A stretch of DNA of 64,000 nucleotides from Cristatella mucedo. Its lineage: Eukaryota; Bryozoa; Phylactolaemata; Cristatellidae. The DNA lies in assembly GCA_009760855.2 (NCBI GenBank), contig WPIO01000004.1, forward strand, positions 8,228,501 to 8,292,500. The letters are read 5' to 3'. The notes beneath the pieces are model-generated. The model made no database searches, had not been told where the DNA came from, and saw nothing but the letters and a program-made list of their open reading frames with translations. A program made the translations under genes and the position numbers. Of this stretch, positions 9,501 through 19,860 are shown piece by piece; the stretch's first letter is position 1, and the number at the start of each line of letters is the position of its first letter.

Positions 9501-11637
9501 CCGCCCCGTCGGCGCCCAAGGCTACTGTGGAATTGGGCGGCGGCCTCTTGCGCTTTGCTCGGCTCGCAGTGGCCTTTGCTGGCGTTGGGATGAACGCCGG
9601 GCCAGCCTTCGGAATCTCGCGCCGATTTCGCTCCCTGCAAAGCGCAACGAGGCACGCTTCGACCAGTCCGGGTGCAACGATGCAAAAAGACTTCCGCCGT
9701 GGCACTAGGCGACGGAAGGGGCCAGGGTGCGACGGAAGGGGCCAAGGTGCGCAGGAAGGAAGAGGTCCAGCGAGAAGACAGATGGCCAACGGGGGGGGGG
9801 GGGAGCGGACCGCTCTCGTTTCTGTCACAGGCGCCGAGCGGCTGTGCCCAGCAGCAGCAGCAGCAGCACATGACCACACACAGGCTGGCACGTGCCACGC
9901 GCATGAGGCGCCTCTGCCCAAGTAGCGACGACAAGCAGCCGCTGCTGCAAACCGACCGCCTTCCGGAGGCACGCACCTGAACGTCCTGCACAGGTCCGTC
10001 CAGCTGCCGTTGTTGGCGCCGGCGGAGCACCCGCCGACGCCACCGTTTGACAGGGCACTCGCGCTGCTGCTGCTTCTCAGCGACTCGCAGCGAGCGTGAT
10101 CCTTCTCGCCTCCGCCGCCGTCCCCGGCCGCACCCAGGCCGCCGGTCGACCTGCCGCCCGCACTGCCGCTGGCCAGCTTCTCCAAGACGAACTCGCCTAA
10201 AGCGGCGGGGCGCGTGGACGCGTGGCTTCCGGGGGGGCCAACCTCGCGTGCGCGACACACGGCAGCCGGCTACCCCGACAGACGAAGCGTCTGCCACAGC
10301 CGCCGCCCTCCCACTCTTGGCAACCAGGACAGTGTGCTGGGTCAGAAGGGGTCGGTGAAGGGGATGGTAAACGGCAGCAGGACGTGGCCTAGCGGCGAAA
10401 ACGAAGCGGCTTCTCAGCACCAAGCAGCTCACAGAGCTGTCGCGCAATGTGATGCTTGAGAAACAATTCATGCTGCCTTCTGCCGCTGCCCTTGACGTAC
10501 CCTCTGAAGCTTTGTCCCTCCACTCACTCAGGCTCTTCGAGAAGAACTCGTTGCTCAGCGCCGTGTGACTCATTCTATTGCACACAAAAAACGCAAAATC
10601 AATCAGCTTTGCCGGCGGAAAAGGCTTCGGCTCGTCACCATCTCCGCTGGCTGGCGCCGAGGCAGCGAGAGCCTTGCCCTCTGCAGGTGCCTCACCTCAT
10701 GTGGGAGAATACCGCGCGAGGGGGCGCGCAGTGCACGAAAGCACGAGCATAAACGAAGGTAGCAAAAGAGGATGGCACAATGCAGCACTTCTTCCACGCT
10801 GAGCGATGCTGCTGCTGCTGCTGCTGCCGCACAGTTAGCACTCGTGCCAATGCTTGAGTAAAATTAGGGCTTGTTTAGATAAGGATACCACGTCCAAGTT
10901 CATGCTGCCACTAACCACATTTGCATGCTGACCCAGTGCATGTAACCCCTAACCATGTTATTCATTTTGTTTGTTTTTCAAGCATGATTTTACTTACTAT
11001 TCTATTGCGTATCACTTTGCAGCAAATGTAAAGCGCCTAGAAAGAGATTAAGTTCTCTGAGGGCGCTTTATCAAGTGCAATATTATTATTATTATTATTG
11101 AGTAGCTGCCTCAAATTGCCACGAGGAGGAGCAGCCGAGGGCAGGCCGGGGCAGAGGGGAAGCAGAGCATGGCCAAGGTGCCACGGCTTACTGGCACGGT
11201 GGGCGGCTGGCATGCCAAAGCAGCCAGCCAAACAAATACGGTCCCACGAAGGGAAAGGGGAGTGTCAAACGGGGATCAAGGGAGAGGTCAAGCTGGAGGC
11301 TTTTTTTGGGCAGCCCCTTGGGCCATAGGGCATGCATTTTCAACTTGACTTCCCAATTCACTGGCTGGTCGGTGCACAGTTACAGTTCAGCAATCTTGCT
11401 TTGAAAAAAAAACAGCTACAGCGCAATTGCTTTTGCTTTTTCGACTCGGGCGCGAGCTAGGGCAATGACCGGCGGTGGGGGCGAGCTGCCGAAGGCAGAC
11501 CGGCGGTGGACCGGACTGCTGGCTCACCGAAGCACGTTGTCCGGCCCGGCTATCTGGTCGCACTCGGGCAGCAACCTGACCAGCTCCAGCTGCTCCTCGG
11601 GTGACAGGTACGCAAACGAGTGCTTGCTGACGATTGA
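258..11637 (-). CDS. Asx: Additional sex combs-like (Asx/ASXL) gene, partial, multi-exon
   Basis: Asx/ASXL proteins bind and activate the BAP1/Calypso deubiquitinase, which removes ubiquitin from histone H2A in the nucleus. Candidate exons in gene order are 11528-11637, 10501-10574, 9977-10196, 8332-9634, 7782-8151, 3963-4742, 3512-3779 and 258-565; all have GT-AG borders and their phases join without a break. The first three together encode a DEUBAD (ASXH) domain: SKHSF and LVRLLPECDQ, then LSNEFF and SEWRD, then a GEF completed across the last junction. This matches the NEFF...W+...GEF core of ASXL proteins. Exon 7782-8151 adds a TLAQIKA motif like the TLADIKA motif of ASXL1. The middle is very rich in alanine. 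The 5' exons (HARE-HTH domain, start codon) and the C-terminal PHD finger were not found; the gene probably continues past the left edge. Family assignment is good; the last three exons are less certain. Confidence 0.75.
1000..1390 (+). repeat. LINE-B 3' region fragment
   Basis: The stretch containing TACCGAAAGCCGCTTAGGC and the following CTATACAAAACTCTCC recurs, reverse-complemented, at about 44890-45110 and in shorter form at about 62100-62240. At 61790 similar sequence directly follows the LINE-B coding end, so these are probably LINE-B 3' untranslated fragments. Boundaries are approximate. Confidence 0.5.
1525..2330 (-). mobile_element. LINE-A fragment, decayed
   Basis: Read on the minus strand, about 2000-2195 encodes RLNDDETSGVVAMCNP, which matches the [17 protein letters not shown] segment downstream of the reverse-transcriptase FYVDD box in the copy at 45594-46310. 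The part at 1529-1897 holds the C-terminal LHRLSTTC... region in decayed form. There are no intact domains and no 3' tail. Confidence 0.6.
3512..3779 (-). CDS. Asx: Asx candidate exon, basic
   Basis: The acceptor ATTTACAG follows a strong polypyrimidine tract and the donor is GTGAGT. The 268 nt encode a Cys-containing start, then MRERVVALLKAKWQDRNLAQ and a basic stretch VYNKRRRKPTIISHLFL. Phase matches both neighbours. It has no recognised domain. It could be part of Asx or of an unrelated gene reading the same way. Confidence 0.42.
3963..4742 (-). CDS. Asx: Asx candidate exon, Ala/Pro-rich
   Basis: The acceptor TTTTGAAG supplies the two bases that complete the Ser codon opened by the upstream exon. 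The peptide begins PQTINYMRSLEICKEVLQKS and NNTGMMSLLCKQQLQHAGI, a plausible helical segment, and then becomes Ala/Ser-rich. The donor is taken as GTATGG at 3962, because beyond it the open frame crosses a long pyrimidine tract that looks intronic. The first 45 residues look well conserved in composition, but I do not recognise a named domain. Confidence 0.5.
5440..6995 (-). mobile_element. LINE-A non-LTR retrotransposon, decayed and interrupted
   Basis: On the minus strand, 5872-6255 encodes the C-terminal block shared by all LINE-A copies: [42 protein letters not shown]. The reverse-transcriptase part follows upstream to about 6995; the segment at 6870-6970 matches 46055-46140 of the better copy. 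The 3' end lies near 5470-5640. Frameshifts and stops make it inactive. It is split at about 6725-6862 by a younger plus-strand element. Confidence 0.7.
6725..6862 (+). mobile_element. LINE-A 3' end inserted into another LINE-A
   Basis: A short 5'-truncated copy has GCAAATGTAAAAGCGCCTAG, the AGAGATTGAGTTCTCT hairpin, then ATTATTATTATT. The surrounding minus-strand LINE-A is collinear on both sides. Similar words AAACCATG and AAACCGTGG flank the insert and may be the target-site duplication. Confidence 0.65.
7782..8151 (-). CDS. Asx: Asx exon with the TLAQIKA motif
   Basis: Acceptor is CGTGCAG and donor GTAAGC; the exon is 370 nt, phase 0 in and phase 1 out. It opens GQAKTLAQIKALTRAKQMF, then a proline run (PPPPPPLAAG) and Ser/Ala-rich sequence. 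ASXL proteins carry a similar TLADIKAKAQ segment after a proline/arginine region, so the motif supports the family call independently of the DEUBAD domain. The exact donor is an inference. Confidence 0.65.
8332..9634 (-). CDS. Asx: Asx large alanine-rich exon
   Basis: The acceptor is TTTGCAG after a T-rich tract and the donor is GTAGGC, inside a CCTAG pentanucleotide repeat. The 1303 nt give 434 codons plus the base that completes the previous Arg. It starts RERNRREIPK, followed by AGPAFIP and a basic run AKRKRPPP that could be a nuclear localisation signal. The rest is Ala/Ser/Gly-rich with many polyalanine runs and no folded domain that I recognise. This fits the disordered middle of Asx. 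GC content is very high, and the antisense strand is open for 504 codons purely from composition. Confidence 0.68.
9977..10196 (-). CDS. Asx: Asx exon: end of DEUBAD domain, Gly/Ser-rich linker
   Basis: Acceptor CTTTAG, donor GTGCGT, 220 nt. It completes the Gly and continues EFVLEKLASG, the position where ASXL proteins read EFTPE. After that the peptide is low-complexity Gly/Ser with SWTDLCRTF at the end. The reading frame stays open through the following intron to 8323, which makes a misleading 645-codon ORF; the acceptor at 9634 shows it is interrupted. Confidence 0.65.
10501..10574 (-). CDS. Asx: Asx exon: NEFF helix of the DEUBAD domain
   Basis: This 74-nt exon has acceptor TGCAATAG and donor GTACGT. 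It encodes MSHTALSNEFFSKSLSEWRD and then KASEG. The NEFF followed by an aromatic-basic W-R pair is the most recognisable piece of the ASXL DEUBAD domain. The final base opens a Gly codon finished by the next exon. Confidence 0.78.
10901..11100 (+). mobile_element. LINE-A 3' end, 5'-truncated
   Basis: The sequence from TCATGCTGCCACTAACCAC through the terminal hairpin to (ATT)n is essentially identical to 46609-46805. It sits in the Asx intron between exons 10501-10574 and 11528-11637, antisense to the gene. Confidence 0.75.
11528..11637 (-). CDS. Asx: Asx exon: first part of the DEUBAD domain
   Basis: Acceptor is a pyrimidine-rich tract ending in TTTCAG and the donor is GTGAGC. The 110 nt begin in phase 0 and leave two bases that complete an Arg codon with the next exon. 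The peptide reads SIVSKHSFAYL, then a leucine-rich helix with LVRLLPECDQ, then PDNVLR. It lines up with the NKHTF...LLQLLPSVD part of ASXL DEUBAD domains. The exon encoding the preceding residues was not identified upstream. Confidence 0.75.
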
Positions 11638-14430
11638 CTGAAACGGCAGCAAAAGCAAAGCTTCTACAGGACACAAGGCAAAACCGGGAAAAACCGGGCA
11701 CGACAGGCACCACGATCATTTCTTGACGTTCAGTCTCTGCCGTTCAGAGGAGGGAGGGAGGAAGGAGGGCACGTAATAACCAAAGCCAAAGCTTCGGTCA
11801 CGCGGAAAAAATGCCCCGCCCCCAGCTGTCAGAGCTGCAACTGGAGCACGTCACTAGTGTCTCGGGGCTAGGCAAGCGACACGTCCGAGGATGGCCGGCT
11901 GGCTAACCTAGCGGCCTAGTCAAAACAGTCTCTGCTTGCACAAACGTTCGACCGGACCGACCGGCCGGAAACAACATGGAGACTCCAGTGGAGGCTTCGG
12001 TGCAGCCTAGTTCACTGGGGCTCGGACATACACGCGTGTAGATGCGTGCAATCATCCAACGAATCGTGCACGTACAAAATTTAAACAGCAGCGGCAATTT
12101 CAATGACGAGGTCGCTGCATCCTCGTGACACACTAAATCGGCAGTCGGGGTACCAAGCAGGGCCTAACCCGATAGCATGACACATGAACTTCCTTGGTGC
12201 TGCTACTCAATATTGATATCCAGGTTGCTATAGCAGGAGCCAAGAAATTACTTTCATTCTCAACAGGGTCACGTTGCTGTTGCCCGGCCCAGCCTGAGGC
12301 TGCCTTTAGGCATTCGAACTTGTGCATGACCAACTCAACCAACTTTCTCTGATGACCATGGCACTCAGTGTGATACTTATGGCCAATCTTCGTTCACCGA
12401 TCTTGCTAGCTGGTAAAACATGGCCACAGACAAGTTTGACAGGTGTACATGCAGCTTTAAGAGATGCATGTGTCGAGCCGTGAACAAAGCTAGTGGACTC
12501 GCTGACTGTGTGGGACCGTGTGAATGCCACTAGTTGGCAAACTCCTTGAAAAATGAAAGTGTTATTACTTAAGCATTACGAAGCATGACTATGAAAACAG
12601 CTTCGTGGACATCGAGGTACCACATTAAAACAGCAAGAATGAACAGTGAAAAAGTACAGACGACTTGCACAAAAGCCCCTATGTGACAAGTCGCTGCAAA
12701 ACGCTATAAGAAGTTATTCTTCACTATACCCATTGCATACAACTCTCAGTAGCCCTCACTAGCAGACTGTCCCAGAGTCATTACAGACCACGACAACATT
12801 AAGGATGACAAGCAAAGTGACATAAGAGCACGTGTTGACAGAAGCCATGCAAGTAGTGAGACACAAGGTTGGCAAGATAAGTTCTGATTTATAAGAAGGG
12901 ATAGTGACTGCGAAAAGCAAAATAAAACCACAGCTATGTGACCATAGACGGCGAAAAATCTGTCAAAAGCAACCCGTACAAAAATACATCATCATTTAAG
13001 CGATAATAAAACACGGTGGACAGAGAGTACGTCCTGCTAAACCTAACAAAACCTGAGGGTGAGATAGTGGAATGCCCAAGAGAGGAAAAAGGGTGGCAAG
13101 AAAAATTACTATAGGGGCCTATATATATTATATATGTGTAACAGTTTAAATGCAAACAACGCCTGTCCGGAGAGTAGAAACTTGCTGGGAGGATAGAATA
13201 CAAAGCAAGCTAGCATACAATCAAGTTCACATCTGATCGTAAGCATCTGATCATCACTTATAGGGCAGGTAACCTTTAAAATTTCGTTTATGCTACTCAA
13301 TTTGCTATGAATTCGCAGGCACACTCGCAAAGCAACATTACTTTGGGGGGGAACTAACCTAATGAAAACAGCTTTGGCAGGTCCAAAGCTGATGAGTCGA
13401 GGCACTTATTCTTCGAAATAAGCTTGTATTATACACAAGTTGCACGAATACACCTGACAAGGCACAATAAATATAATTAATTTGTACAGCGCCCTAAGAG
13501 AACTTAATCTCCGTTCAGGAACTTCACACGTGCCTCAGGACTCGAGCCCACGACCTCGGCCACACCTTGGTCGGGGCACATCAAACCAGCCAGCGCTGGC
13601 ACAATACTACACCGTACAATGGCACAATTTAGAGGCTCGGCAAAGCTTACTTTCAAATTCGCGATATTTGAATGGGAGAGAAGAGAAGTCACGAACTGCA
13701 TGTCGAAGCTGCCATAGCTGCCTTTTCTTTGGGTTTCAGTGACTACCGATGACGATCGAGACGGCGCATGCCGTTCCTTGTCCTTGCCCGAAGTAGTCTT
13801 ACTATTACTCTATTAAAGAGATGGCTGCATCAGATATCTGCATAACTCAACATCAACACCTGCGTAAGCGCGATATGGACATCGCGCTCGGCCAGCCTAT
13901 GCAGCACTACATACCTCGGAATAGTGCCGGCGTAAAGCCGGTCGCCCGTTGGTCTGGCCTTTAGTGCCAGCAGGAGTAGGAGCTCCGGCTGAATCTGCCA
14001 GCATGCTGTACATGGCTACTCAGCAGTCGAAGCGAGTAAACGCGATCCAAGCATCGGCACAACGTAGCTTACCGACAGAGAAGCAGAGACGGTTGCAGAG
14101 ACGCGAAGGGCTGTACTTGAATCTTGGCGGCAGTGCGTCAGCGATGGCACCTCGAAACTGACGAAGAGTGATTTTCGCTCTCCCGCATTACCGCTTCGCG
14201 ACCTGGAGACTTTTTGACGCGTCACGCGCCTACCTCCGAGTTCGCGCGAGAAGCTGGGCCGCGGGCAACGCCAGCCTGATCACCGTGCGGTGTGGCCAGT
14301 AGCGGACATCGTCTACGGGTGGTACCTGATCACGGACGAAGCCCACCACTAGTGAGCACAAAAGTGGTACAGGGCTCCTTGTAGCCTCAGTCCAGCGTCC
14401 AGTAACCGACAGCACTTCCACACTCCCCAA
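11638..14430. other. Region upstream of the recognised Asx exons; no gene recognised
   Basis: This should contain the Asx 5' exons if the gene is intact, but no HARE-HTH-like peptide or clear start exon was seen on the minus strand. The only repeat I recognise is a minus-strand SINE-1 near 13468-13600. AT-rich stretches and short ORFs in 12100-13450 have no recognisable similarity. Confidence 0.4.
13468..13600 (-). repeat. SINE-1 (tRNA-derived)
   Basis: On the minus strand there is a tRNA-like head with a GAGGTCGTGGGCTCGAGTCC B-box region, followed by the GAACGGAGATTAAGTTCTCT hairpin and a short A/T tail. It lies just upstream of a region without recognised genes. Confidence 0.65.
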
Positions 14431-15109
14431 CGCACCGCCGTAGCGGTAACTCTAGATTTCGGCAAAGCCCTTACCGGAAACCACCATTTTGAAACCACGT
14501 GATGATCGACTTACCCCCCCCCTTCCGACTACCCACCGCGTAGGTGTGGATTGGTTCTGATATCTTGACTTGCAGATAAAGAAGGTAAGACAAAAACTAT
14601 GTGTACGAAACAATATTCTTATAAATTTTTAGTTTTGAGGCTAATCTACTTCGCAAGGAATTCCGTTTCCAAAGACGAAGCCGAGGGATTCCCCGAGTTC
14701 CCGAATATCCCTCTTCAGCCTTATCACGTGCGTCCGCTTGCGATTTACTAAAATAGCGGTTAATTGTTGGTCACTCAAATTTCTAAAGCTCACAATATAA
14801 ATCCCTAGAGAAAAAAGAGGTATCCACCTATTGATTAGACAACTGATTAAGCCATAAGATTAACCGTCGCGCTTCCCGGTTTCCGCTCGCGTACAAGTGC
14901 AAGTTAAGATCTGAGACTTTTAGCTACTCTTCTGGCAGGTAACCTTATATTAGATAGTTGGATTTACTAAGAGCGGGATGTTGGTGAGTTGGTAGGGATA
15001 ACCAAAATCGACTGGTGAACCGAGCAAGCCGCGTAGGGCAAGTTCTTGTAAACGATAGCGTAATAACAACGAAACAATGAGAAACATTATCCGAACCAGT
15101 AATTTTTTC

Positions 15110-16425
15110 CCTGCTAGCCGTTATATTGTTGCAAACGGGTGCGCGGCCTCCTCGTCACGACAGAACGTATAGGCCGCGAACGCACGGCTCGTGACGGTGC
15201 TAGTTGCAGACGACGCGAGACGAATACTGGTGACGTCTGAACCTTGTATCGCCGCTAGCGACTTGCGGGTGCAGCTTCAATGCACGCAGGTGTCCCGACA
15301 GTTGCAAGAACGCGGCAGTGACGAAGAGCGCCCCCTACCTTAGTATGACTGGTCCAAATCCACAACGTCGAGGTCTATTTGACAGCAACAGAGGATTACT
15401 GGCGTTTAACGACGACGTACACCGACGGCTTCGCGGCCAGATCAGCTCATATGTCACTGCCAACTCCGGAAGCACAACTCGCTGCCTACGGTACGGTGTC
15501 GGCTCGCACCGGGCTTCGGGCAAAGACGATCGCACAATCGGCTACGGTGGCCATTACAACTCAGGAGCCGCGATAACTGAATATCGAATAATAATCTGGT
15601 TGATTTAGCTTGCCGCCGCCTTTTCAATGCGCCCCGTCGGCCTAATCAAATACTGCACTCCCTGCCCTGCTCAGGATCATAAGAGCCCGGCTAGACGTTT
15701 ATCAGGTAGCAGGAAAGTGAGGCTAATAAAAGTTTCAAGTCGCTATTCTGCGAATAAAGCTCCGCAAGCCGTCCGCTCCAGCGCTGCTGCGTATTCCCTA
15801 CGCGGCCATCCGCAGCGAGCGGAGGATACTTCGGGTCCAAACCGACGCTAGCGGCACCTAATCCAGATGGGAATTGAACCGGGCGTGTTATAGAGCGTTG
15901 TCGCCACAGACGGGGCCGGCGGCTTTCGCGTCCGGACGGAAACTCCGCAGCCAGCGCACCGCTCGTGACGGCGACAGTACCGGCCGACGAAGCGACCGGC
16001 GAAGCCTTGGAATCGCGGAGGCTTGCGACAAGTGCGAGTGCGGCGCCAATGTAGCGCAGGCAGCGCCGACAGTACCGGAATACGGCGGCAGCGAAGAACG
16101 CCCACGCTTCAAAACCGCGAGCCCGTATCCTCCGCAGCGTAGTAGAGAAGTCTGTTTGACAGCGGCGGAGGGCTACACGGGCGTTCAACGGCGGCGGCCA
16201 CCTTACACGGTAACTCTCGTACGCCAAGTTAGTGTCGAAGGTCGAGACTCAGCACCCATGCCAAAGCACAAAATCTTGGAGTGCAACTGACTGCCTATTA
16301 CACGGCTTCTGCTTTGATGCTGCCTTTGCCATAGGTCGCCGCATAATCTGTTACTAGCAGTTATAATTCAGGAACCGCGAATGAATATCAGCAGTAATAG
16401 TCTTGACTGATTTAGCGTGTCTAAG
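15110..16425. repeat. Unclassified diverged direct repeat pair
   Basis: Two collinear segments, about 15110-15610 and 15930-16425, share blocks in the same order. Shared blocks include GTCTATTTGACAGCAACAG versus GTCTGTTTGACAGCGGCGG, a GGCGTTTAACG versus GGCGTTCAACG block, and an ending CTCAGGAGCCGCGATAACTG versus TTCAGGAACCGCGAATGAAT followed by TGATTTAGC. No transposase or reverse transcriptase is visible. They may be two old copies of one non-autonomous element or a local duplication. Confidence 0.5.
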
Positions 16426-16549
16426 CCTGTTTGTTCCGCGCTCAGGCAAACGTCCACCTCGTGAAGAAATACCCTGCGCACGAACCGCCTTCACTTTTCA
16501 GTGTCACGGTGGCAGCGATGACAGTTGAGCGATTGTTGGACATTGGGTA

Positions 16550-16850
16550 TATTTGTAGCGGCTCGGGCGGCGCGCGACGAAGATGAGCGTGGCCCCCACA
16601 AGTGAGCTGTGGCGTCGACAACGACGGCTGTGTTGCATCGTACGCAGGCAATTCAAGCGTGCCAGCGTACACACGAATGTAGAAGCCATCGTTGAAGCAG
16701 CCCCGGAACTCGCGGAGGGGAGAGAAAGAGAAAGTGAGCGAGAAGAAGGGAGAGCGAGTGGATAGCGTGCGTACTGGCCGACGCACAAGCAGAAAGTTTC
16801 TCGCTGCCGGGCTAGCGGGTCACGCGACCACAGCTGACCACTCCAATTAA
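16550..16850. repeat. Dispersed repeat R, copy 1
   Basis: Blocks GGCGCGCGACGAAGATGAGC, CCCCCACAAGTGAGCTGTGG, ACGACGGCTGTGTTGCATC and GAGTGGATAGCGTGCGTACT are found in the same order and orientation at 40855-41110. Spacing differs between the copies. Family unknown; no coding capacity seen. Confidence 0.6.
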
Positions 16851-18485
16851 ATCCAGCTTAGTTAGCCGATACTGTCTAGCTGCTGTGCCTAATGAGGTGG
16901 TACATGCTCAGCACGCCCGTTGGCCGGGGGGGGATTGGTGTGAGTCCGGCTGGTGAGTCCGGCTGGCTGTGACTGAACACGACATATTTTATAGTGCGCT
17001 GGGGGTTTCCAACAGACTTGGATCTACGACGGTCAACAGCGCGAGGTAGAAACAACAGGAAGCCGGTTCGACTTACGCAAACCACTTCCTGACTTGAGCC
17101 AGCTGAATGCGGGTGCCACCGTACGTTATCGTGCCACAGTGTAGTGCGAAGTTTAGCACCGCCATGCTAGTGACGACGCACGAACCCCGCGCGGCGCTTT
17201 AGCGGGCGCCTATTCACTCCTCGCGACGGCTCGCAGCGCGACTGCACGCAGCGAGCCGCTATTCCCTGCGTCCACGTGGCAACTCTCCCCGCCAAGGGCG
17301 TGCAGCTGACCGAATCCTAGTTAGAGAGGGTGTAAGGGCCTTCGGGGGGTTGGCGTCCTTTAGGCGCTCGGCGTCGACGTGCGTCTTTGGAGCGGGCGAC
17401 CCGTTTCCATTTTAAGTGAGGAATAGATGAAACCTGCCAGGCAGCGCTCAGTCGGCACATGGCTTCAGGGTCTATCTATAGCAGGCTACAAGGCTTTGTG
17501 AGGTTAATTATAGGGACAGTATGTATCAGGGGAGGGGTCATATTCCGCAGCCACTTGGTTGAGAGCCCCAGATCAAAAGAGGTCCTTGAGATAAGACTGG
17601 AGACACGTGCTCAAACCTATGGGATTTGAAGACCAGCTACTACTACTGGATGTGGAGTCCCTTGGCTACGAAATTACCAAATATTTACATTTAAAGTAAA
17701 CTGGAGAAAACCTCTGCAACCGGTGCGACGTGCCGATACTAACCGTAGATAGTCAGATGATTGTGATCCCACCGCGCAGCTAAGTCAGCCGTCGTTGTCA
17801 CGCGGCGCCAAAGCGGTACAGTTTCGGATAAGATCGACTTCCATTGAACTACAGCAGCCCCTCGCTAAACTTTGGCAATCGCGGCTTCTCGTTTGCGACT
17901 GATAGTTTTCGTAATTGCCTATTTAAAATACTTCGAGCGCTGCCGGTCAATCATACAGGTTAGTATTATTATGTCCTTGTAATCATGAACGTAAAGCAAA
18001 AAGCTGCCTCCGCAAGACCTTTGGCACCCAACGACTAAGCTGCTGTAGGTGAGCTAGACACAGTTGGAAAGCTGGCGCGTCTCTAGTGCTTGCTGGCCAA
18101 GCCATCGGCTCAGAAGAATAGCTTTTGCGACACCAGAACTTCCGGGGCTTCTTCCATTCAAAGACCTCCAGGCAGCCTCCTCATAACGCACATCCCTGAA
18201 AGAAGCTGTTGCGAGCCTTCGCTGGCGTAGCGGTCACGACGCCACGTCACATCGCTTGTCACTGACTGACATTGGATAATACTTATCGCTAGCTCTGTAT
18301 CGACGTCCTACATCGATCACTCACTCATACATCTCTTAATTCTCTTTCGCCAGCCGACCTATCCGAAATACGTCTCAATCAGTTTGGTAGCACCCGCTCT
18401 TCTGACTCAGGTCATTTAGCTACGACCAACTTCTAAACCCCTTGTTCTTTGCAGCATTTACCTCCTCCGTGTGAACTGTTCTTGG
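16851..18485. other. Stretch without recognised features
   Basis: No gene, element or clear repeat was identified here. A G/C-rich part around 17130-17420 stands out by composition only. Confidence 0.4.
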
Positions 18486-18489
18486 CTTG

Positions 18490-19165
18490 AGTACGCATGC
18501 TGATCATAATAATAATTTAATGATAATCATGAGACTTATGTATAGCACCCCATGAAAACTAACTCTCTTTCTAGGCACTTTTAACATATGCTCGAAAGGA
18601 AGCATTTCCATTGTTTCTAATAAAATGCGCAGTGTCAGCACGTAAGAATGTGTAAGCACGTAAGTGTCAGCACGTAAGAGCACATAGGGAACGATTCACA
18701 CGGATACATCAAATGCTGTGTGGAACAGGTGTTTCTTTTACAACGGTCACGTCGTGACCTCAATCGGGAGTGAGATCAAGAGTTGGGAGCGTACGAACTA
18801 AAGGCACGGTCTACCTAGGTGTTGAGTTTATGCGAGCAGTCTCGCACAGCGAAAGATCGAGTCGACAATACGGTATGCAGTATAATAATGTACGCAGCAG
18901 GCCGCGATGTAGCTCCAGACCATCATGGCCGATCCTGGCCTGGAGAATCTCAAAGAGTGTATCATTGGGTCCGCTGTTCTTCTATGTCGACTTCTGCCGA
19001 AGTAGTATGCTATTGCGGTACAGCGATTCCATTAATAAGAGTAGAGGTTGGCTCGAGGCACAGCTTGAGGATTTGAGTTAGAAGAACGCGTGGCACGATG
19101 CCTAACCTGATTGGGAAGCGGTTCGGATAGGTAGACTAAAGCAAGAGCATTAGGGACATACACGT
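18490..19165 (-). mobile_element. LINE-A 3' half, decayed
   Basis: Reverse-complemented, it shows the LINE-A 3' landmarks in order: the segment with GTGACAGAATCTTGAAGGCG, the block around TTGGGAGCGTACGAACTAAA, the GTGTCAGCACGTAAG repeats, and the terminal TAGAAAGAGAGTTAGTT hairpin before an AT tail at about 18500. Many substitutions; no open frame. Confidence 0.55.
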
Positions 19166-19394
19166 GAGTGACAGAATCTTGAAGGCGATTCGCAGCTCGT
19201 GCATTTTTATTAACGAAACGTCTGTACTTGCAGCCCTTATCGGGCACACCACCGGCCACGCCACGCAAACCCAGGCTACGCACACTCGAGACGGCTGCCG
19301 GCGTCGAGGGATCGAGCCCTCCCCTCCCCCGTTGTACTCCTTCATCAGCTCTTATATTCCTTGCATGCGTTGTTTTTCGCACTGTCGAGCCATT

Positions 19395-19860
19395 TTAATG
19401 CTTCTTTGGGAAAAGGGGTCGTCCCCCAAGTCTTTAAAATCGGCAATCGTTAGATCCATACTTAAAAGCCTGGATTAGATACAGAGGTCCTTGCAAACTA
19501 TCGCCCAGTTTCCCTACTTCATTTCTTGTCAAAGATTCTTGAAAAATTGTTGCTAAACAGCTGGTTGAACATATTAAAAGAATGAAATGTCGGAAACACT
19601 TCAATCAGGGTTCAAGAGGCAGCAGTCCACTGAAACTGCTCTCCTCCGTGTTAACAATGACATTCTACGTGACAACGATGACGGGAATATCACTGCCGTA
19701 GCTCTGCTAGATCTGTCAGCTGATTTTGACACCATTGATCACGATGTTCTACTTGAACGATTGAGAACAACGATCGGTCCGGCAGACGAATGTAGCACAG
19801 CGCCAGCCTGGCTCAATAGCTATAGCATCCTACTCCCCGCAGAAGTGGCTGATTGATGTC
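19395..19860 (+). mobile_element. LINE-B reverse transcriptase, N-terminal half
   Basis: Encodes QSGFKRQQSTETALLRVNND, then TAVALLDLSADFDTIDHDVL and LLERLRTTIG, the conserved fingers/palm motifs of CR1/L2/jockey-type reverse transcriptases. The FDTIDH block carries the first catalytic Asp. It stops being collinear near 19830, and the rest of the domain resumes at about 20595. Confidence 0.75.

Noticed and set aside
8411-9925. 504-codon plus-strand ORF
   Set aside because: It is the antisense shadow of the alanine-rich Asx exon; low-complexity Ala/Ser throughout and no domain.
8323-10260. Single 645-codon minus-strand ORF as one protein
   Set aside because: It runs through a GC-rich intron. 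Strong splice sites at 9977, 9634 and 8332 split it into two exons whose phases fit the DEUBAD exons upstream.
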